The position numbers were made by a program, and so were the translations under genes. 64,000 nucleotides of DNA from Cohnella thailandensis (GTDB lineage Bacteria; Bacillota; Bacilli; Paenibacillales; Paenibacillaceae). Below are positions 41,664-50,440 of this stretch, in pieces (position 1 is the stretch's first letter; each line of letters starts with the position of its first letter). Under the pieces are notes generated by a model, which saw only the letters and a program-made list of their open reading frames with translations, had not been told where the DNA came from and did no database searches. The stretch covers positions 372,001 to 436,000 of the forward strand of contig NZ_JACJVQ010000017.1 of the NCBI RefSeq assembly GCF_014212135.1, given 5' to 3'.

Positions 41664-41691
41664 ATTATACGATTCCGGGAGATGAAGTCAA
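41664..41691 (-). promoter_or_regulatory. rpsD promoter
   Basis: Minus strand TTGACT (41691-41686), 16-nt spacer, TATAAT (41669-41664): strong SigA promoter. The remaining 200 bases up to the next gene on the plus strand (41692-41894) show only a weak TATAGT at 41847-41852. Confidence 0.8.
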
Positions 41692-41894
41692 GACGGAGTT
41701 GATCGGAACGCCGGGAGAACCCGGCCATCCTTGGCCAAATTATGGTAACCGCTTACAGGAACAAGGCCGTCCTTTCAAATCGAAAATTCCTTCTCTGGTC
41801 CCTCTATTTTCAAAGGCGGCATAGTGCAAAATTCCTGTATTCATTGTATAGTAAAGTTATTGTTGCAGCGCGAAGTTAGTAGGAGGTGCAAGGG

Positions 41895-43874
41895 ATGGTT
41901 CAATCAGATGGCATGTACGATTCCATTCGACATAATCAGACAAAAAATCACCCGTCCCGAACTCCTAACGAGCTTCCGCTCTGGGTACAAAGACAGGATT
42001 TGGCCGAATCGGATCTGCCTTATATCCATTCTCTGCTGGCGATAAGCTTCGGGGATTGGCTGGATCAGATCGAAGGTTTTCCTTGGCAGCCCAGCTATCC
42101 CTTCCTCTTGATTCACCCCGACGGAACGAAGGTGGCATGGCAGCGATGCGAGGAGTCAAGCCCGTATCCCGCCGATTGGAAGGAATCGTCCTTGGGCGTC
42201 AACGCCGTCAGCGAAGCGATCCAAACCTGCCGCCCGACGCTGCTTAAAGCGGACGAGCATGTATCGCCGCAGCTCAGGGGCTTCGACTCGCTGGCCGTTC
42301 CGATCTTTACGAGATCGACCGGCTTGCCCTGCGCCATCCTTGCCAGCCTGATTCCCGCCGGCATGGCTCAAGCGGGAGAGCTGAAGCTGCTGCAAGCCGC
42401 CGCGCTTCATTACCGGAGTTGCCTGTACAGCAGATTCGAGCTGTTGTTCGTGAAGGATCTGCTTCAAGAGAATAACGCGTCGCAGAAGGAGGATCACCGC
42501 CGGGAGATTCTCGCCGACGTCCTGCGGCGCATGTACGACCACATTGACGTGGAGAGCGTTCTTTCGGAAGTGATCGATATTCTGGAGCAGGTTTATCCGA
42601 TGAGCCGGACCGATCTGTTCCTGTCGCAGGATTACAGCAGCACGAACGAGAAAGTGAAGCCGCTGGCCTTCCACCAGCAGGAGATGGACATTTGCTGGAA
42701 GGCGTTTATGGAAGGCGAGATGCGGGAGGAGTCGGAGGGCTCGCGCCGCCGGCTGGCGCTGCCGCTAACCGGCAAGCAAGGCGTCTACGGCGTGCTCCTG
42801 CTGGACGTCGCGGCGAGCAACTTCGACGACAGCGATCTTCGCTTCGTGAAGACTCTGTCCGAGGGAGCGGGGGGCGCCTTCGAGAAAGCGAAGCTTCACG
42901 AGCAAGCGAACACGCTGATCGGAGAGCTGCGGCTGATCAACGAGCTCACCCAGAGGCTCAACAGCAGCCTGAAGCTATCCGATACGATGCAATTCGCCAC
43001 GTCGGAGCTTCTTTCGATTTTTAAGGCGGATTATTGCTTTATTCTTCAGCTTGACCGCGTCAACGGCCATTTTATCGTCATGTCGTCGAACGTGCCGAGC
43101 TTGACGAACGAGCTGTTCGACAAGGATTACGGCTTCTGCGGCGTCATGCTGACGACGAAGGAGCCGATCATTCTGTCGGACTACCGCACCGCCACGCCGG
43201 TCGCCTCCCAACTGATGGACGTGACCGACTCCCGCTCTCTGCTCGCGGCTCCGCTGCTGCTGAACGGCGAAGTGATCGGAGCCGTCATGGTCGCCCATGC
43301 CTTGCCGAACCATTTTTCCTACGACAATTACAAGCTGCTGCAGATCTTGTCCGCCCATCTCGGCTTGGCGGTTTCGAATTCGTCGCTTCATGCCGAGGTA
43401 AGGCGCATGGTCATTACCGATAATTTAACCGGGTTGTACGCGCGGCATTACCTGAACGAACGAATCCACCGCAAGCTGCTGCAGGATGCGTACGGATCCC
43501 TGATTCTCGTCGATATCGACCACTTCAAGAAAGTGAACGACACGTTCGGCCATCAGATCGGCGACGCGATTCTGATTCAAGTCAGCTCGATCATCCGGTC
43601 CGCCATCCGGGACAGCGACATCGCGGCCCGCTGGGGCGGCGAAGAGCTGGCGATCTATCTGCCCAGGCTGACGATGGAGCAGGCGACGCGAGTCGCCGAG
43701 AGAATCCGCCTGAGGGTGGAGGAAGAGACGAATCCGAAGGTGACGGTGAGCTGCGGCCTCTCGGAATGGACGGCCTCGGACGACAAAATCAGCGTGGAAA
43801 CGCTGTTCTACCGGGCGGATATGGCCTTGTACGAGGCGAAGAATAACGGCCGGAATAGCGTCGCGATCGGCTGA
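41895..43874 (+). CDS. GAF-domain diguanylate cyclase (GGDEF)
   Basis: 659 residues from the ATG 8 nt behind AGGAGG. Cytosolic, with no TM segment. Two to three GAF-like sensory regions: about 35-170, 200-325 (REILADVLRRMYDHIDVESVLSEVIDIL...) and 335-480 (LIGELRLINELTQRLNSSLKLSDTMQFATSELL). A C-terminal GGDEF domain follows (about 490-659). The active loop is GGEEL (581-585), with an RDSD inhibitory I-site (572-575) five residues before it. It should make cyclic di-GMP with product inhibition. Divergent from rpsD. No EAL domain. Confidence 0.92.
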   Translation: MVQSDGMYDSIRHNQTKNHPSRTPNELPLWVQRQDLAESDLPYIHSLLAISFGDWLDQIEGFPWQPSYPFLLIHPDGTKVAWQRCEESSPYPADWKESSLGVNAVSEAIQTCRPTLLKADEHVSPQLRGFDSLAVPIFTRSTGLPCAILASLIPAGMAQAGELKLLQAAALHYRSCLYSRFELLFVKDLLQENNASQKEDHRREILADVLRRMYDHIDVESVLSEVIDILEQVYPMSRTDLFLSQDYSSTNEKVKPLAFHQQEMDICWKAFMEGEMREESEGSRRRLALPLTGKQGVYGVLLLDVAASNFDDSDLRFVKTLSEGAGGAFEKAKLHEQANTLIGELRLINELTQRLNSSLKLSDTMQFATSELLSIFKADYCFILQLDRVNGHFIVMSSNVPSLTNELFDKDYGFCGVMLTTKEPIILSDYRTATPVASQLMDVTDSRSLLAAPLLLNGEVIGAVMVAHALPNHFSYDNYKLLQILSAHLGLAVSNSSLHAEVRRMVITDNLTGLYARHYLNERIHRKLLQDAYGSLILVDIDHFKKVNDTFGHQIGDAILIQVSSIIRSAIRDSDIAARWGGEELAIYLPRLTMEQATRVAERIRLRVEEETNPKVTVSCGLSEWTASDDKISVETLFYRADMALYEAKNNGRNSVAIG

Positions 43875-43893
43875 GAACGGCAAGGTTCAAAGA

Positions 43894-43929
43894 GAGCTTT
43901 CTTCGGGAATTCCCGGGGAAGGCTTTTTT
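43894..43929 (+). terminator. Terminator of the cyclase gene
   Basis: AGCTTTCTTCGGGAATTCCCGGGGAAGGCT hairpin with TTTTTT. Confidence 0.75.
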
Positions 43930-43996
43930 GGTTGGGAATCGAATGCATACCTGCGATCGCGCTTGCGGAGCCTATGGGGAAAAAGGAGTGGGAGCG

Positions 43997-44758
43997 ATGT
44001 CTCTCGCAAGCGGAATGGTACGGTTGGCCAAAGCGGCGGGAATCGGGGCTGTCGGAGCGGGATTGCTCGGGGCGGCGGGCTGCGCGATCGGCGGCAAGCT
44101 GTCGCCAGAGGCTGCCTTCGCGCTGTCCGCCTCCGCGTTGTCCGGCACGGACCGTTTCTCCTTCGACGGACGGCTGTCGGCTTACGATCCCGACGGCCGC
44201 TTAGCGGATCAAGCCGGCTACAGAGGGGAAGTAACCGGGCATAAGCCGGCGGCGCTGGCTTGGGAAGGCACGGCCGCTTCGTCCTTTTCCTCCTCGTACT
44301 GGAGCCATCCGCTGTCTCTCGTCTCCTACGTGGAATCCGGCAGCTCCGAGGTGAAGGCGGCGGCGAGCAATCCGAACGAGGTTGTGCTGGAGATGAAGCT
44401 GGATCCGGAGGCGGCGCGGCGGCGCATTCGAGACGAGCTGCGGAACCAGATGAGAGCCGTGGCCGAGGAGACGGGCGTATTGATCGCGGATAGCCAAGGG
44501 ACGACGATCTCCCAGGCCAAGCTTAAGATCGAGGAATCGAATCGCGTGCTCGAAGAAGCGTTGAAATCCCTAAGCGTAACGACGTCGTGCCGCTGGACGG
44601 CGGATCGGCGGACTTGGTTCCCGAAGAAGCTGTCGGAAGAGTCGGTGCTGAGCTATACGCTGGCGGGCAAACGTTATTCGGAGAAGAGAATTTCGGAGAC
44701 GAACTTTGAGCGGAAGGCGGACAGTGGTACAATACAAGATGTTGCTGCAACCAAGTAA
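43997..44758 (+). CDS. Putative lipoprotein of unknown function
   Basis: 253 residues from an ATG behind AAAAGGAGTGGGAG; the frame reaches back to 43928 without a site. A signal-like N terminus (MVRLAKAAGIGAVGAGLLGAAGC) ends in a weak lipobox (AAGC). The exported part begins KLSPEAAFALSASALSGTDRFSFDGRLSAYDPDGRLADQAGYRGEVTGH and is rich in Ala/Ser, with a late helical stretch (EAARRRIRDELRNQMRAVAEETGVL). The pattern 'ALSGTDRFSFDGRLS' is reminiscent of lipoproteins with LolA-like folds, but no family can be named. Its 3' end holds the promoter of the next gene. Confidence 0.6.
   Translation: MSLASGMVRLAKAAGIGAVGAGLLGAAGCAIGGKLSPEAAFALSASALSGTDRFSFDGRLSAYDPDGRLADQAGYRGEVTGHKPAALAWEGTAASSFSSSYWSHPLSLVSYVESGSSEVKAAASNPNEVVLEMKLDPEAARRRIRDELRNQMRAVAEETGVLIADSQGTTISQAKLKIEESNRVLEEALKSLSVTTSCRWTADRRTWFPKKLSEESVLSYTLAGKRYSEKRISETNFERKADSGTIQDVAATK
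44705..44732 (+). promoter_or_regulatory. Promoter of the M29 aminopeptidase, inside the upstream gene
   Basis: TTGAGC, 16-nt spacer, TACAAT preceded by TGG (extended -10), within the last codons of the lipoprotein gene. Confidence 0.6.
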
Positions 44759-44800
44759 GTCCAAATCATCGAGTTTTATCAGAGCTAGGAGGAATGACCC

Positions 44801-45916
44801 ATGCGCGATCCGCGCTTGCAGAAACTTGCCGCCAACCTGGCGGGCTATTCGGTAAACGTTCAACCGGGAGATAACGTCCTTATCGAGATGATCGGTTCGG
44901 AGAGAGAGCTGCTCAAAGCCCTTATCGAAGAAGTAGCCAAAAGAGGCGGGAACCCGTTCGTCGAGATTGAAGATAAGTCGGTCACGAGAACCCTTCTTAT
45001 GAATGCGACGGAAGACCAAATGAAGACGTGGGCGGAATACGATCTAAATCGCATGCAGCGCATGCAAGGTTACATAGGCATCCGCGCGGGCGGCAACGTC
45101 AACGACCTCGGAGACGTTCCTTCGGAGAAGATCAAGCTGTACGAAAGCATCCATCGCCATCCGGTTCACATGGAACAACGGGTCAAGCGCACGAAGTGGG
45201 TCGTGCTTCGCTACCCGAACGATTCGATGGCGCAGCTGGCGGGGATGAGCACGGAGGCGTTCGAGGACTTTTACTTCGACGTCTGCAATCTCGACTACGG
45301 CAAGATGGACAAAGCGATGGATCCGCTGCAGGATCTCATGAAAAGAACGGACAAGGTCCGCATCGTCGCTCCGGGCACCGACCTGACCTTTTCCATCAAA
45401 GGCATCGGCGCCAAGAAATGCTCCGGCGAGCGCAACATTCCGGACGGCGAAGTGTATTCCTGCCCGATCCGGGATTCCGTGAACGGCACGATCTCCTACA
45501 ATACGCCGAGCATCTACAACGGCTTCACCTTCGAGAACATCAAATTCCGGTTCGAGAACGGCAAGATCGTCGAAGCGACCGCGAACGACACGGAACGCCT
45601 CAACGCCGTCCTGGACAGCGACGAAGGCGCCCGCTACATCGGCGAATTCAGCTTGGGCTTCAATCCTTACATCCTTCATCCGATGAAGGACATCCTATTC
45701 GACGAGAAGATCGCGGGAAGCCTTCACTTTACTCCCGGCCAAGCCTACGAGGATTGCGACAACGGCAACCGCTCCTCGGTTCACTGGGACCTCGTGCTCA
45801 TTCAACGTCCGGACTACGGCGGCGGCGAAATTTATTTCGATGACGTCCTCATTCGCAAGGACGGCCTCTTCGTTATCCCGGAACTTAAGGGATTGAACCC
45901 GGATGCGCTAAAATAA
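44801..45916 (+). CDS. M29-family metallo-aminopeptidase (AmpS-like)
   Basis: 371 residues. M29 metal ligands and catalytic residues: SGERNIPDGEVYS (Glu), YIGEFSLGFNP (Glu), GSLHFTPGQAYEDCDNGN (His, Tyr) and SSVHWDLVLIQ (His, Asp). These enzymes are two-metal cytosolic aminopeptidases of broad specificity (AmpS, AmpT, PepS). CTAGGAGGAATG gives the ribosome site. It has its own promoter and is probably monocistronic. Confidence 0.93.
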   Translation: MRDPRLQKLAANLAGYSVNVQPGDNVLIEMIGSERELLKALIEEVAKRGGNPFVEIEDKSVTRTLLMNATEDQMKTWAEYDLNRMQRMQGYIGIRAGGNVNDLGDVPSEKIKLYESIHRHPVHMEQRVKRTKWVVLRYPNDSMAQLAGMSTEAFEDFYFDVCNLDYGKMDKAMDPLQDLMKRTDKVRIVAPGTDLTFSIKGIGAKKCSGERNIPDGEVYSCPIRDSVNGTISYNTPSIYNGFTFENIKFRFENGKIVEATANDTERLNAVLDSDEGARYIGEFSLGFNPYILHPMKDILFDEKIAGSLHFTPGQAYEDCDNGNRSSVHWDLVLIQRPDYGGGEIYFDDVLIRKDGLFVIPELKGLNPDALK

Positions 45917-45929
45917 AGCGTTTTCCTAC

Positions 45930-45958
45930 TTGCGTGGCAGGGCAAGTCAAGGTATGAT
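45930..45958 (+). promoter_or_regulatory. Promoter of the HPr-like gene
   Basis: TTGCGT, 17-nt spacer, TATGAT, 42 nt before the ATG. Confidence 0.6.
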
Positions 45959-45999
45959 GAGGGAAGAAATTGACCACCCTATTATCTGGAGGGATTTCC

Positions 46000-46242
46000 A
46001 TGTCCAACAATAACGCAGCTATCGTGGAATTATCTCAAACTGCTAACAAATACCGCTCTTCCATCGTTCTCCAAGCCGAGAACAAGTACATCGACGTGAA
46101 GAGCATTCTCGGACTGTTCACGACGCTCGTAGGCGGACATGCTTATGAACTGCACGTTCACGGTCCGGATGCCGAAGAAGCCAAGGCAGAGCTTGCCACC
46201 GTATTCGCGAAGCACAATCTGAACGTAACGATTGTAGACTAA
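46000..46242 (+). CDS. HPr-family protein lacking the phospho-histidine segment
   Basis: 80 residues from the ATG behind CTGGAGGG. SQTANKYRSSIVLQAENKYIDVKSILGLFTTLVGGHAYELHVHGPDAEEAKAELATVF aligns with HPr/Crh from just after the active-site loop. The first beta-strand and GLHARPA (His15) are missing and replaced by MSNNNAAIVEL, while the Ser46 helix (VKSILGLF) is kept. It cannot carry phosphate from Enzyme I but could be a substrate for HPr kinase at Ser, as Crh is (inference). Its real role is unknown. Own promoter and terminator. Confidence 0.8.
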   Translation: MSNNNAAIVELSQTANKYRSSIVLQAENKYIDVKSILGLFTTLVGGHAYELHVHGPDAEEAKAELATVFAKHNLNVTIVD

Positions 46243-46295
46243 GCGCATCGGCTTAACGGCATGGAATCGAATATGGCTGGTGCATGATCCGAACG

Positions 46296-46323
46296 CCCCC
46301 GTCCGTCATGGACGGGGGTTTTT
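46296..46323 (+). terminator. Terminator of the HPr-like gene
   Basis: CCCCCGTCC-GTCAT-GGACGGGGG followed by TTTTT. Confidence 0.9.
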
Positions 46324-46374
46324 ATCCCGTTTGCGATTGCCAAATTCACCCAGACAGATCAGGGGGATGTATCC

Positions 46375-46977
46375 GTGTCCATCACCGACCCGTTGTTGAG
46401 CCTCGTGTTCGAATACTCCTATGCGGGGCTGTTTCTAGCCATGTCCCTAGGCATCGTAGGCGTTCCGTTTCCCGACGAATTGCTGCTTACGGCGTCGGGG
46501 TATATGATCTCTCAAGGCAGCATGAACCTATTCCTCACGATGTCGGCAGCCATCTGCGGAAGCGTCACCGGCATGTCGATCAGCTATTGGGTCGGGCGGA
46601 AGGTGGGGAAAAGGCTGTTCGGAGGGTTCATCGGCCGGCTGCTGCGCGCGGATCGTCTCGAGAGGCTCATCACGAGACTGGAGAATTGGGGAGAGCCGCT
46701 TCTGCTAGTCGGCTTCTTCGTGCCGGGAGTTCGGCATGCCACGGCTTTGTTATACGGAGCTAGCAGAAGGCCATACGGCACGTTCCTGTTATACACCTCC
46801 ATCGGAGCGCTGCTCTGGACTAGCGTATTCCTGCTGGTCGGCACGCTGCTCGGCGAGCATTGGAGGGAAATTACGGGGACGGTCAACCAGGATGCCGCGA
46901 TCGCGGCGGCGGCGTTCCTCCTGATCGGTCTCGCATGGCTGGCATGGAAGCGCAAGATGCCGTCCAGAAAGTGGTAA
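46375..46977 (+). CDS. DedA-family membrane protein
   Basis: 200 residues. DedA features: GLFLAMSLGIVGVPFPDELLLTASG (re-entrant acidic motif), CGSVTGMSISYWVGRKVGKRL, and FFVPGVRHATALLYGASRRPYGTFLLYTSIGALLW with the conserved Arg of the PGxR motif. About five TM segments. DedA proteins are lipid scramblase/flippase-like transporters linked to undecaprenyl-phosphate or phospholipid recycling and to proton-motive-force homeostasis. GTG start behind AGGGGGATG. Confidence 0.9.
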   Translation: MSITDPLLSLVFEYSYAGLFLAMSLGIVGVPFPDELLLTASGYMISQGSMNLFLTMSAAICGSVTGMSISYWVGRKVGKRLFGGFIGRLLRADRLERLITRLENWGEPLLLVGFFVPGVRHATALLYGASRRPYGTFLLYTSIGALLWTSVFLLVGTLLGEHWREITGTVNQDAAIAAAAFLLIGLAWLAWKRKMPSRKW

Positions 46978-47143
46978 GCCGCGCGAAAACCGTTGGCCAA
47001 TCCATCGGTTTTCTTCCCGGAATACGCAAATATCGCAAACTAACCGGATAGAAAGGGGTTCCTGTCCTTGTGCTCCGAGCTATTTTCGTCTAATATGAAA
47101 GAGATAGCTATACTTTGCGAGTTTGGGCACAGGGGGAGTTAGG

Positions 47144-47425
47144 ATGGCTTCATCGGATGTCATGGAGCACCTGAATCAGAAGGCGCTTCGTCTTCTGCAG
47201 GAAGATGCGGACAAAATCGAGAAACTGATCGCCATTCAGATGGAGAATCTGGCGACCCGCAAATGCCCGCTATATGAAGAAGTGCTGGACACGCAGATGT
47301 ACGGCTTCTCAAGAGCGGTTGATTTTGCGGTGCGTGCGGGGCTTGTGGAAGAAGGCGCGGGCAAGAATCTTGTCATGCAGCTTGAACGCAATTTAGCGTT
47401 GCTCTACGAAGCTATGGCGCAATAA
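47144..47425 (+). CDS. ylaN: YlaN family protein
   Basis: 93 residues, as in Bacillus YlaN (93). KALRLLQEDADKIEKLIAIQMENLATRKCPLYEEVLDTQMYGFSRAVDFAVRAGLVEEGAGKNLVMQLERNLALLYEA covers the family signature, including the CPLYEEVLDTQM core. YlaN is reported to bind iron and oppose Fur. In B. subtilis it lies beside ftsW; here the ftsW gene is 1.8 kb away on the other strand. ATG follows GGGGGAG. Confidence 0.93.
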   Translation: MASSDVMEHLNQKALRLLQEDADKIEKLIAIQMENLATRKCPLYEEVLDTQMYGFSRAVDFAVRAGLVEEGAGKNLVMQLERNLALLYEAMAQ

Positions 47426-47470
47426 ATAGAGCTTGGTCCTTTCTCGATACGGATTTGGTACGGAGATGAA

Positions 47471-47509
47471 GAAAGCCTTGGCTGCGGCGACGCTAGCCAA
47501 GGCTTTTTG
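47471..47509. terminator. Terminator between ylaN and cax
   Basis: AAAGCCTTGGC / GCCAAGGCTTT with TTTTTG; convergent genes on both sides. Confidence 0.8.
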
Positions 47510-47546
47510 TTGTTGCGGATGGTGAGCAAGATGGCGTCCTTTATCG

Positions 47547-48605
47547 TTAAACGAAGAAGAAGGCCACTCCGAGCACGACGTAGACGAGGAGCAGAAGCTT
47601 GCCTTCGTACCAGGTCGTCTGTCCGTCCCGGGAGACGGAGGAGGTGATCAGCACCGCGACCGCGATGGCGGCGATCTCTATGGTCGAGAACAGAATGTTC
47701 ATGTGCCGTTCGAACAGCAGGCTGACGAAGATCAGCACGGGGGCGACGAACAGGGCGATCTGCAGGCTGCTGCCTACCGCGATCTCCACGGCCGCGCCGA
47801 TCTTGTTCTTCATGGCCAGCATGATCGCGGCGCTGTGCTCGGCGGCGTTCCCGATGATGGCGACAATGAAGGCGCCGACGAACAGCTCGGAGAAGCCGAA
47901 TTTCTCGGAGAAGACTTCGACGGAGCCGACCAGCCATTCGCTGACGAAGGCGACCATGACGGTGGCGAGAACCAGGAAGAAGATCGACATGCCGCGGGAC
48001 CACTTGGCGGTCTCGCCGTGGTCCGGGTTCGTCTCCACGTGATCCTCCAGCATGCTCTTATGGGTGATCATGGAATAGATAAGCCAGCCGACGTAAGCGA
48101 CGATCATGACTCCGGCGATGATAAGACTAAGCGTCAGGGTGTCGTCTTCGGAGAGATGCTCCGACTTCACGAAGACGGCCGGAATGAACAGGGCGACGAC
48201 TCCGAGGAGCATTAGAGTGGAGTTCTGTCCCGCCAGATGGATATTGAATTTCTGTTCTTTGAACTTCAAGCCTCCCGCCAAGGCGCTTGCGCCGAGCACG
48301 AGCAGCAGGTTGCCGATAATCGAGCCGGTCAAGCTGGCTTTGACCATATCGAACAATCCTTCTTTAACTAGGAAGATGGCGATAATGAGCTCGGCCGCGT
48401 TGCCGAACGTCGCGTTCAGGAATCCGCCCAGCCGCTGGCCGGCGTAATGGGCGACCGATTCCGTGGCTTGTCCGAGGAACCCGGCGACGAAGACGACGCA
48501 GATCGCGGCGACGATAAATTGAAAAGTCGTGTTCCAATGCGCATAATGGGCAACGGCGCTCAGAACGAACGTAACCCCCAGCAGGGGGAAGAAAAGCTTC
48601 TTCAA
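47547..48605 (-). CDS. cax: Calcium/proton (cation) exchanger, CAX family
   Basis: 352 residues, about 11 TM helices. The two inverted alpha-repeats are present: NATFGNAAELIIAIF and VAIIGNAAEHSAAIMLAMKN, each with the GNAAE core that binds calcium. An acidic loop (EDHVETNPDHGE) separates the halves. It exchanges cytosolic Ca2+ for H+ across the plasma membrane. TTG start 8 nt after AGAGGTG. No yybP-ykoY-type leader is seen. Confidence 0.93.
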   Translation of the reverse strand: MKKLFFPLLGVTFVLSAVAHYAHWNTTFQFIVAAICVVFVAGFLGQATESVAHYAGQRLGGFLNATFGNAAELIIAIFLVKEGLFDMVKASLTGSIIGNLLLVLGASALAGGLKFKEQKFNIHLAGQNSTLMLLGVVALFIPAVFVKSEHLSEDDTLTLSLIIAGVMIVAYVGWLIYSMITHKSMLEDHVETNPDHGETAKWSRGMSIFFLVLATVMVAFVSEWLVGSVEVFSEKFGFSELFVGAFIVAIIGNAAEHSAAIMLAMKNKIGAAVEIAVGSSLQIALFVAPVLIFVSLLFERHMNILFSTIEIAAIAVAVLITSSVSRDGQTTWYEGKLLLLVYVVLGVAFFFV

Positions 48606-48772
48606 CGGCGGACACCTCTATTGGAAATAGGTTGTAGCTTATTCTGGTTAATAGTACTATATCCTATTCGAATCGCTCAAGTAAAAATCTGGCCGAAGAT
48701 GTCCCGCAGTTGCTTGCGGAACCTTATTCCATTACAATAAAGGCATCCATTATTCGGGAGAGTGAGCCGCCA

Positions 48773-49153
48773 ATGACAGATGAGCTGCAGCAGGGTTTGG
48801 TACGGATCTCCGACGATGTCGTCGCCACGATAGCGGGCTTAGCCGCGCTGGAAACGCCGGGGGTCGCCGCGATGTCGGGCGGAATCTCCGAGGGTCTGGC
48901 CAAACGGTTAAGCGGCCGCAACGTTCAGAAGGGAGTCTCGGTCGAAGTCGGTCAAGTCGAGGCCGCGATCGATCTTCGCATCGTCGTGCAGTACGGAATT
49001 CCGATTCAGGAAGTCGGCGTTCGCCTGCAGGATAACGTCAGGGAAGCCGTACAGAATATGACGGGCTTGCGGGTCGTCGAAGTGAACGTCAAGGTCGAAG
49101 GAGTCGCCTTCAAGGACGAAGCCGAGCCCGAGGAAGCGCACCGGGTGAAATAA
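48773..49153 (+). CDS. Asp23/Gls24 family envelope stress protein
   Basis: 126 residues. Asp23 pattern: GLVRISDDVVATIAGLAALETPGVAAMSGG, GVSVEVGQVEAAIDLRIVVQYGIPIQEVGVRLQDNVREAVQNMTGLRVVEVNVKVEGV. Family members bind membrane-anchored AmaP and act in envelope stress; a YloU-like role is possible. No signal peptide. The frame reaches back to 48710 but the ATG at 48773 follows GGGAGAGTG. Confidence 0.9.
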   Translation: MTDELQQGLVRISDDVVATIAGLAALETPGVAAMSGGISEGLAKRLSGRNVQKGVSVEVGQVEAAIDLRIVVQYGIPIQEVGVRLQDNVREAVQNMTGLRVVEVNVKVEGVAFKDEAEPEEAHRVK

Positions 49154-49171
49154 TCGCATACGGGCAACAAA

Positions 49172-49219
49172 CAACGCCTCTTGACACCGGAATGGTCAAG
49201 AGGCGTTGCTGCGTTTTAT
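49172..49219. terminator. Terminator between the Asp23 gene and ftsW
   Basis: 13-bp stem AACGCCTCTTGAC / GTCAAGAGGCGTT, then GCTGCGTTTTA. Confidence 0.75.
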
Positions 49220-50424
49220 CGGCGGACCGTTTGGTATCTTGCCGCCCTAGGCTCGGAAGACTGCCGGCTCGGCTCCCGCACCTCGCGGTTGTACTCCCTT
49301 GAGATGCTGAGCAGAATGCCCATCCCGATCATCAGCGCGAGCAGGGAAGAGCCTCCGTAGCTGATGAAGGGAAGAGTGACTCCCGTCAACGGAATGGCGC
49401 TGCTGACGCCGCCCATATTGATCAACGCTTGAATGGCGATCAGCGAGACCATGCCGACTCCGACCAGCGTTCCGAAGTTATCCGGACACCGCAGAGCGAC
49501 GATCAGCGCGCGCCACAGGAACAGCAGGAAGAACAACAGGAACAGGGTCGTCCCGAAGAAGCCAAGCTCTTCGGCAATAATAGCAAAGATAAAGTCGTTA
49601 TACGCGTAATCCAGATAGAACAGCTTCTGCACGCTGTTCCCGAGCCCCGTTCCCATGAAGCCTCCGTGTCCGAACGCTTCGAGCGACCTCAAGAGCTGAT
49701 AGCCGGCGCCTTCTTTATCCGCCATCGGATCGAGGAAGGCGGTGAAGCGGGCTATCCGGTAATCGCCGTCGAAGTCCGGATTCGTCAGAAGATAAAGGCT
49801 GAAGAGAAGGGCTGCGATCCCAAGGATGACGGCGGCCGACATCGCCAATTGCTTCAGATGGGCGCCCCCGGCGACGATGATGCTGCCCGCGCACAGAATC
49901 AGAACGACGCAGGAGCCTAAATCCGGCTGCAGCATGATCAGGCCGCATATGAAGCCGACGACGATCATGACCGGCAGAAGCCCGCGCTTGAACTCGCGGA
50001 ATTTGTCTTCCTTCTTCGTAATGATCGCCGCCAAGTAGAGGATGATGGCGATCTTCGCGAATTCGGTCGGCTGGATGCCGAGGCCTCCGATGCCGAGCCA
50101 GCTTCGTGCCCCGTTGGTTTCCGAGGCGACGAACGGAACGACCATGAGCATCAGGGTCGTCAGAAACAGAAACGGAGCGAACCATTTCTTGTACTTCGCG
50201 TAGGGAACGTTCATGAGAACGAGCATGACGAACGTTCCCAACCCGGCCCACATGATTTGACGCTTGGTAAAATACAAAGCGTCGTATCCGAACTTCTTGG
50301 ATACGACGGTCATGCTAGAGCTGGCGCTGAACACCATGACGAGTCCGAATCCGACAAGCAGAAGCGTCAAGATCAGCAACAGAAAGTCCGGAGCGCCCTT
50401 CTGGCCTCCCGTGGGGTTTCTCAT
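49216..50424 (-). CDS. ftsW: FtsW/RodA/SpoVE family peptidoglycan polymerase (FtsW-like)
   Basis: 402 residues, ten TM segments. SEDS signatures: VFSASS near the N terminus, ETNGARSWLGIGGLGIQPTEFAKIA (Arg-Ser-Trp), LQPDLGSCVVL, and PLTGVTLPFISYGGSSLLA, the family C-terminal signature. The catalytic Asp of the large loop fits AFLDPMADKEGAGYQL. It polymerises glycan strands at the septum with a class B PBP. The FtsW assignment rests on length and nearby ylaN; SpoVE remains possible. The ATG is 17 nt behind the yugN stop and lacks a strong site, so translation is probably coupled. Confidence 0.88.
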   Translation of the reverse strand: MRNPTGGQKGAPDFLLLILTLLLVGFGLVMVFSASSSMTVVSKKFGYDALYFTKRQIMWAGLGTFVMLVLMNVPYAKYKKWFAPFLFLTTLMLMVVPFVASETNGARSWLGIGGLGIQPTEFAKIAIILYLAAIITKKEDKFREFKRGLLPVMIVVGFICGLIMLQPDLGSCVVLILCAGSIIVAGGAHLKQLAMSAAVILGIAALLFSLYLLTNPDFDGDYRIARFTAFLDPMADKEGAGYQLLRSLEAFGHGGFMGTGLGNSVQKLFYLDYAYNDFIFAIIAEELGFFGTTLFLLFFLLFLWRALIVALRCPDNFGTLVGVGMVSLIAIQALINMGGVSSAIPLTGVTLPFISYGGSSLLALMIGMGILLSISREYNREVREPSRQSSEPRAARYQTVRR

Positions 50425-50440
50425 TCTTGTAACCGGTTGC

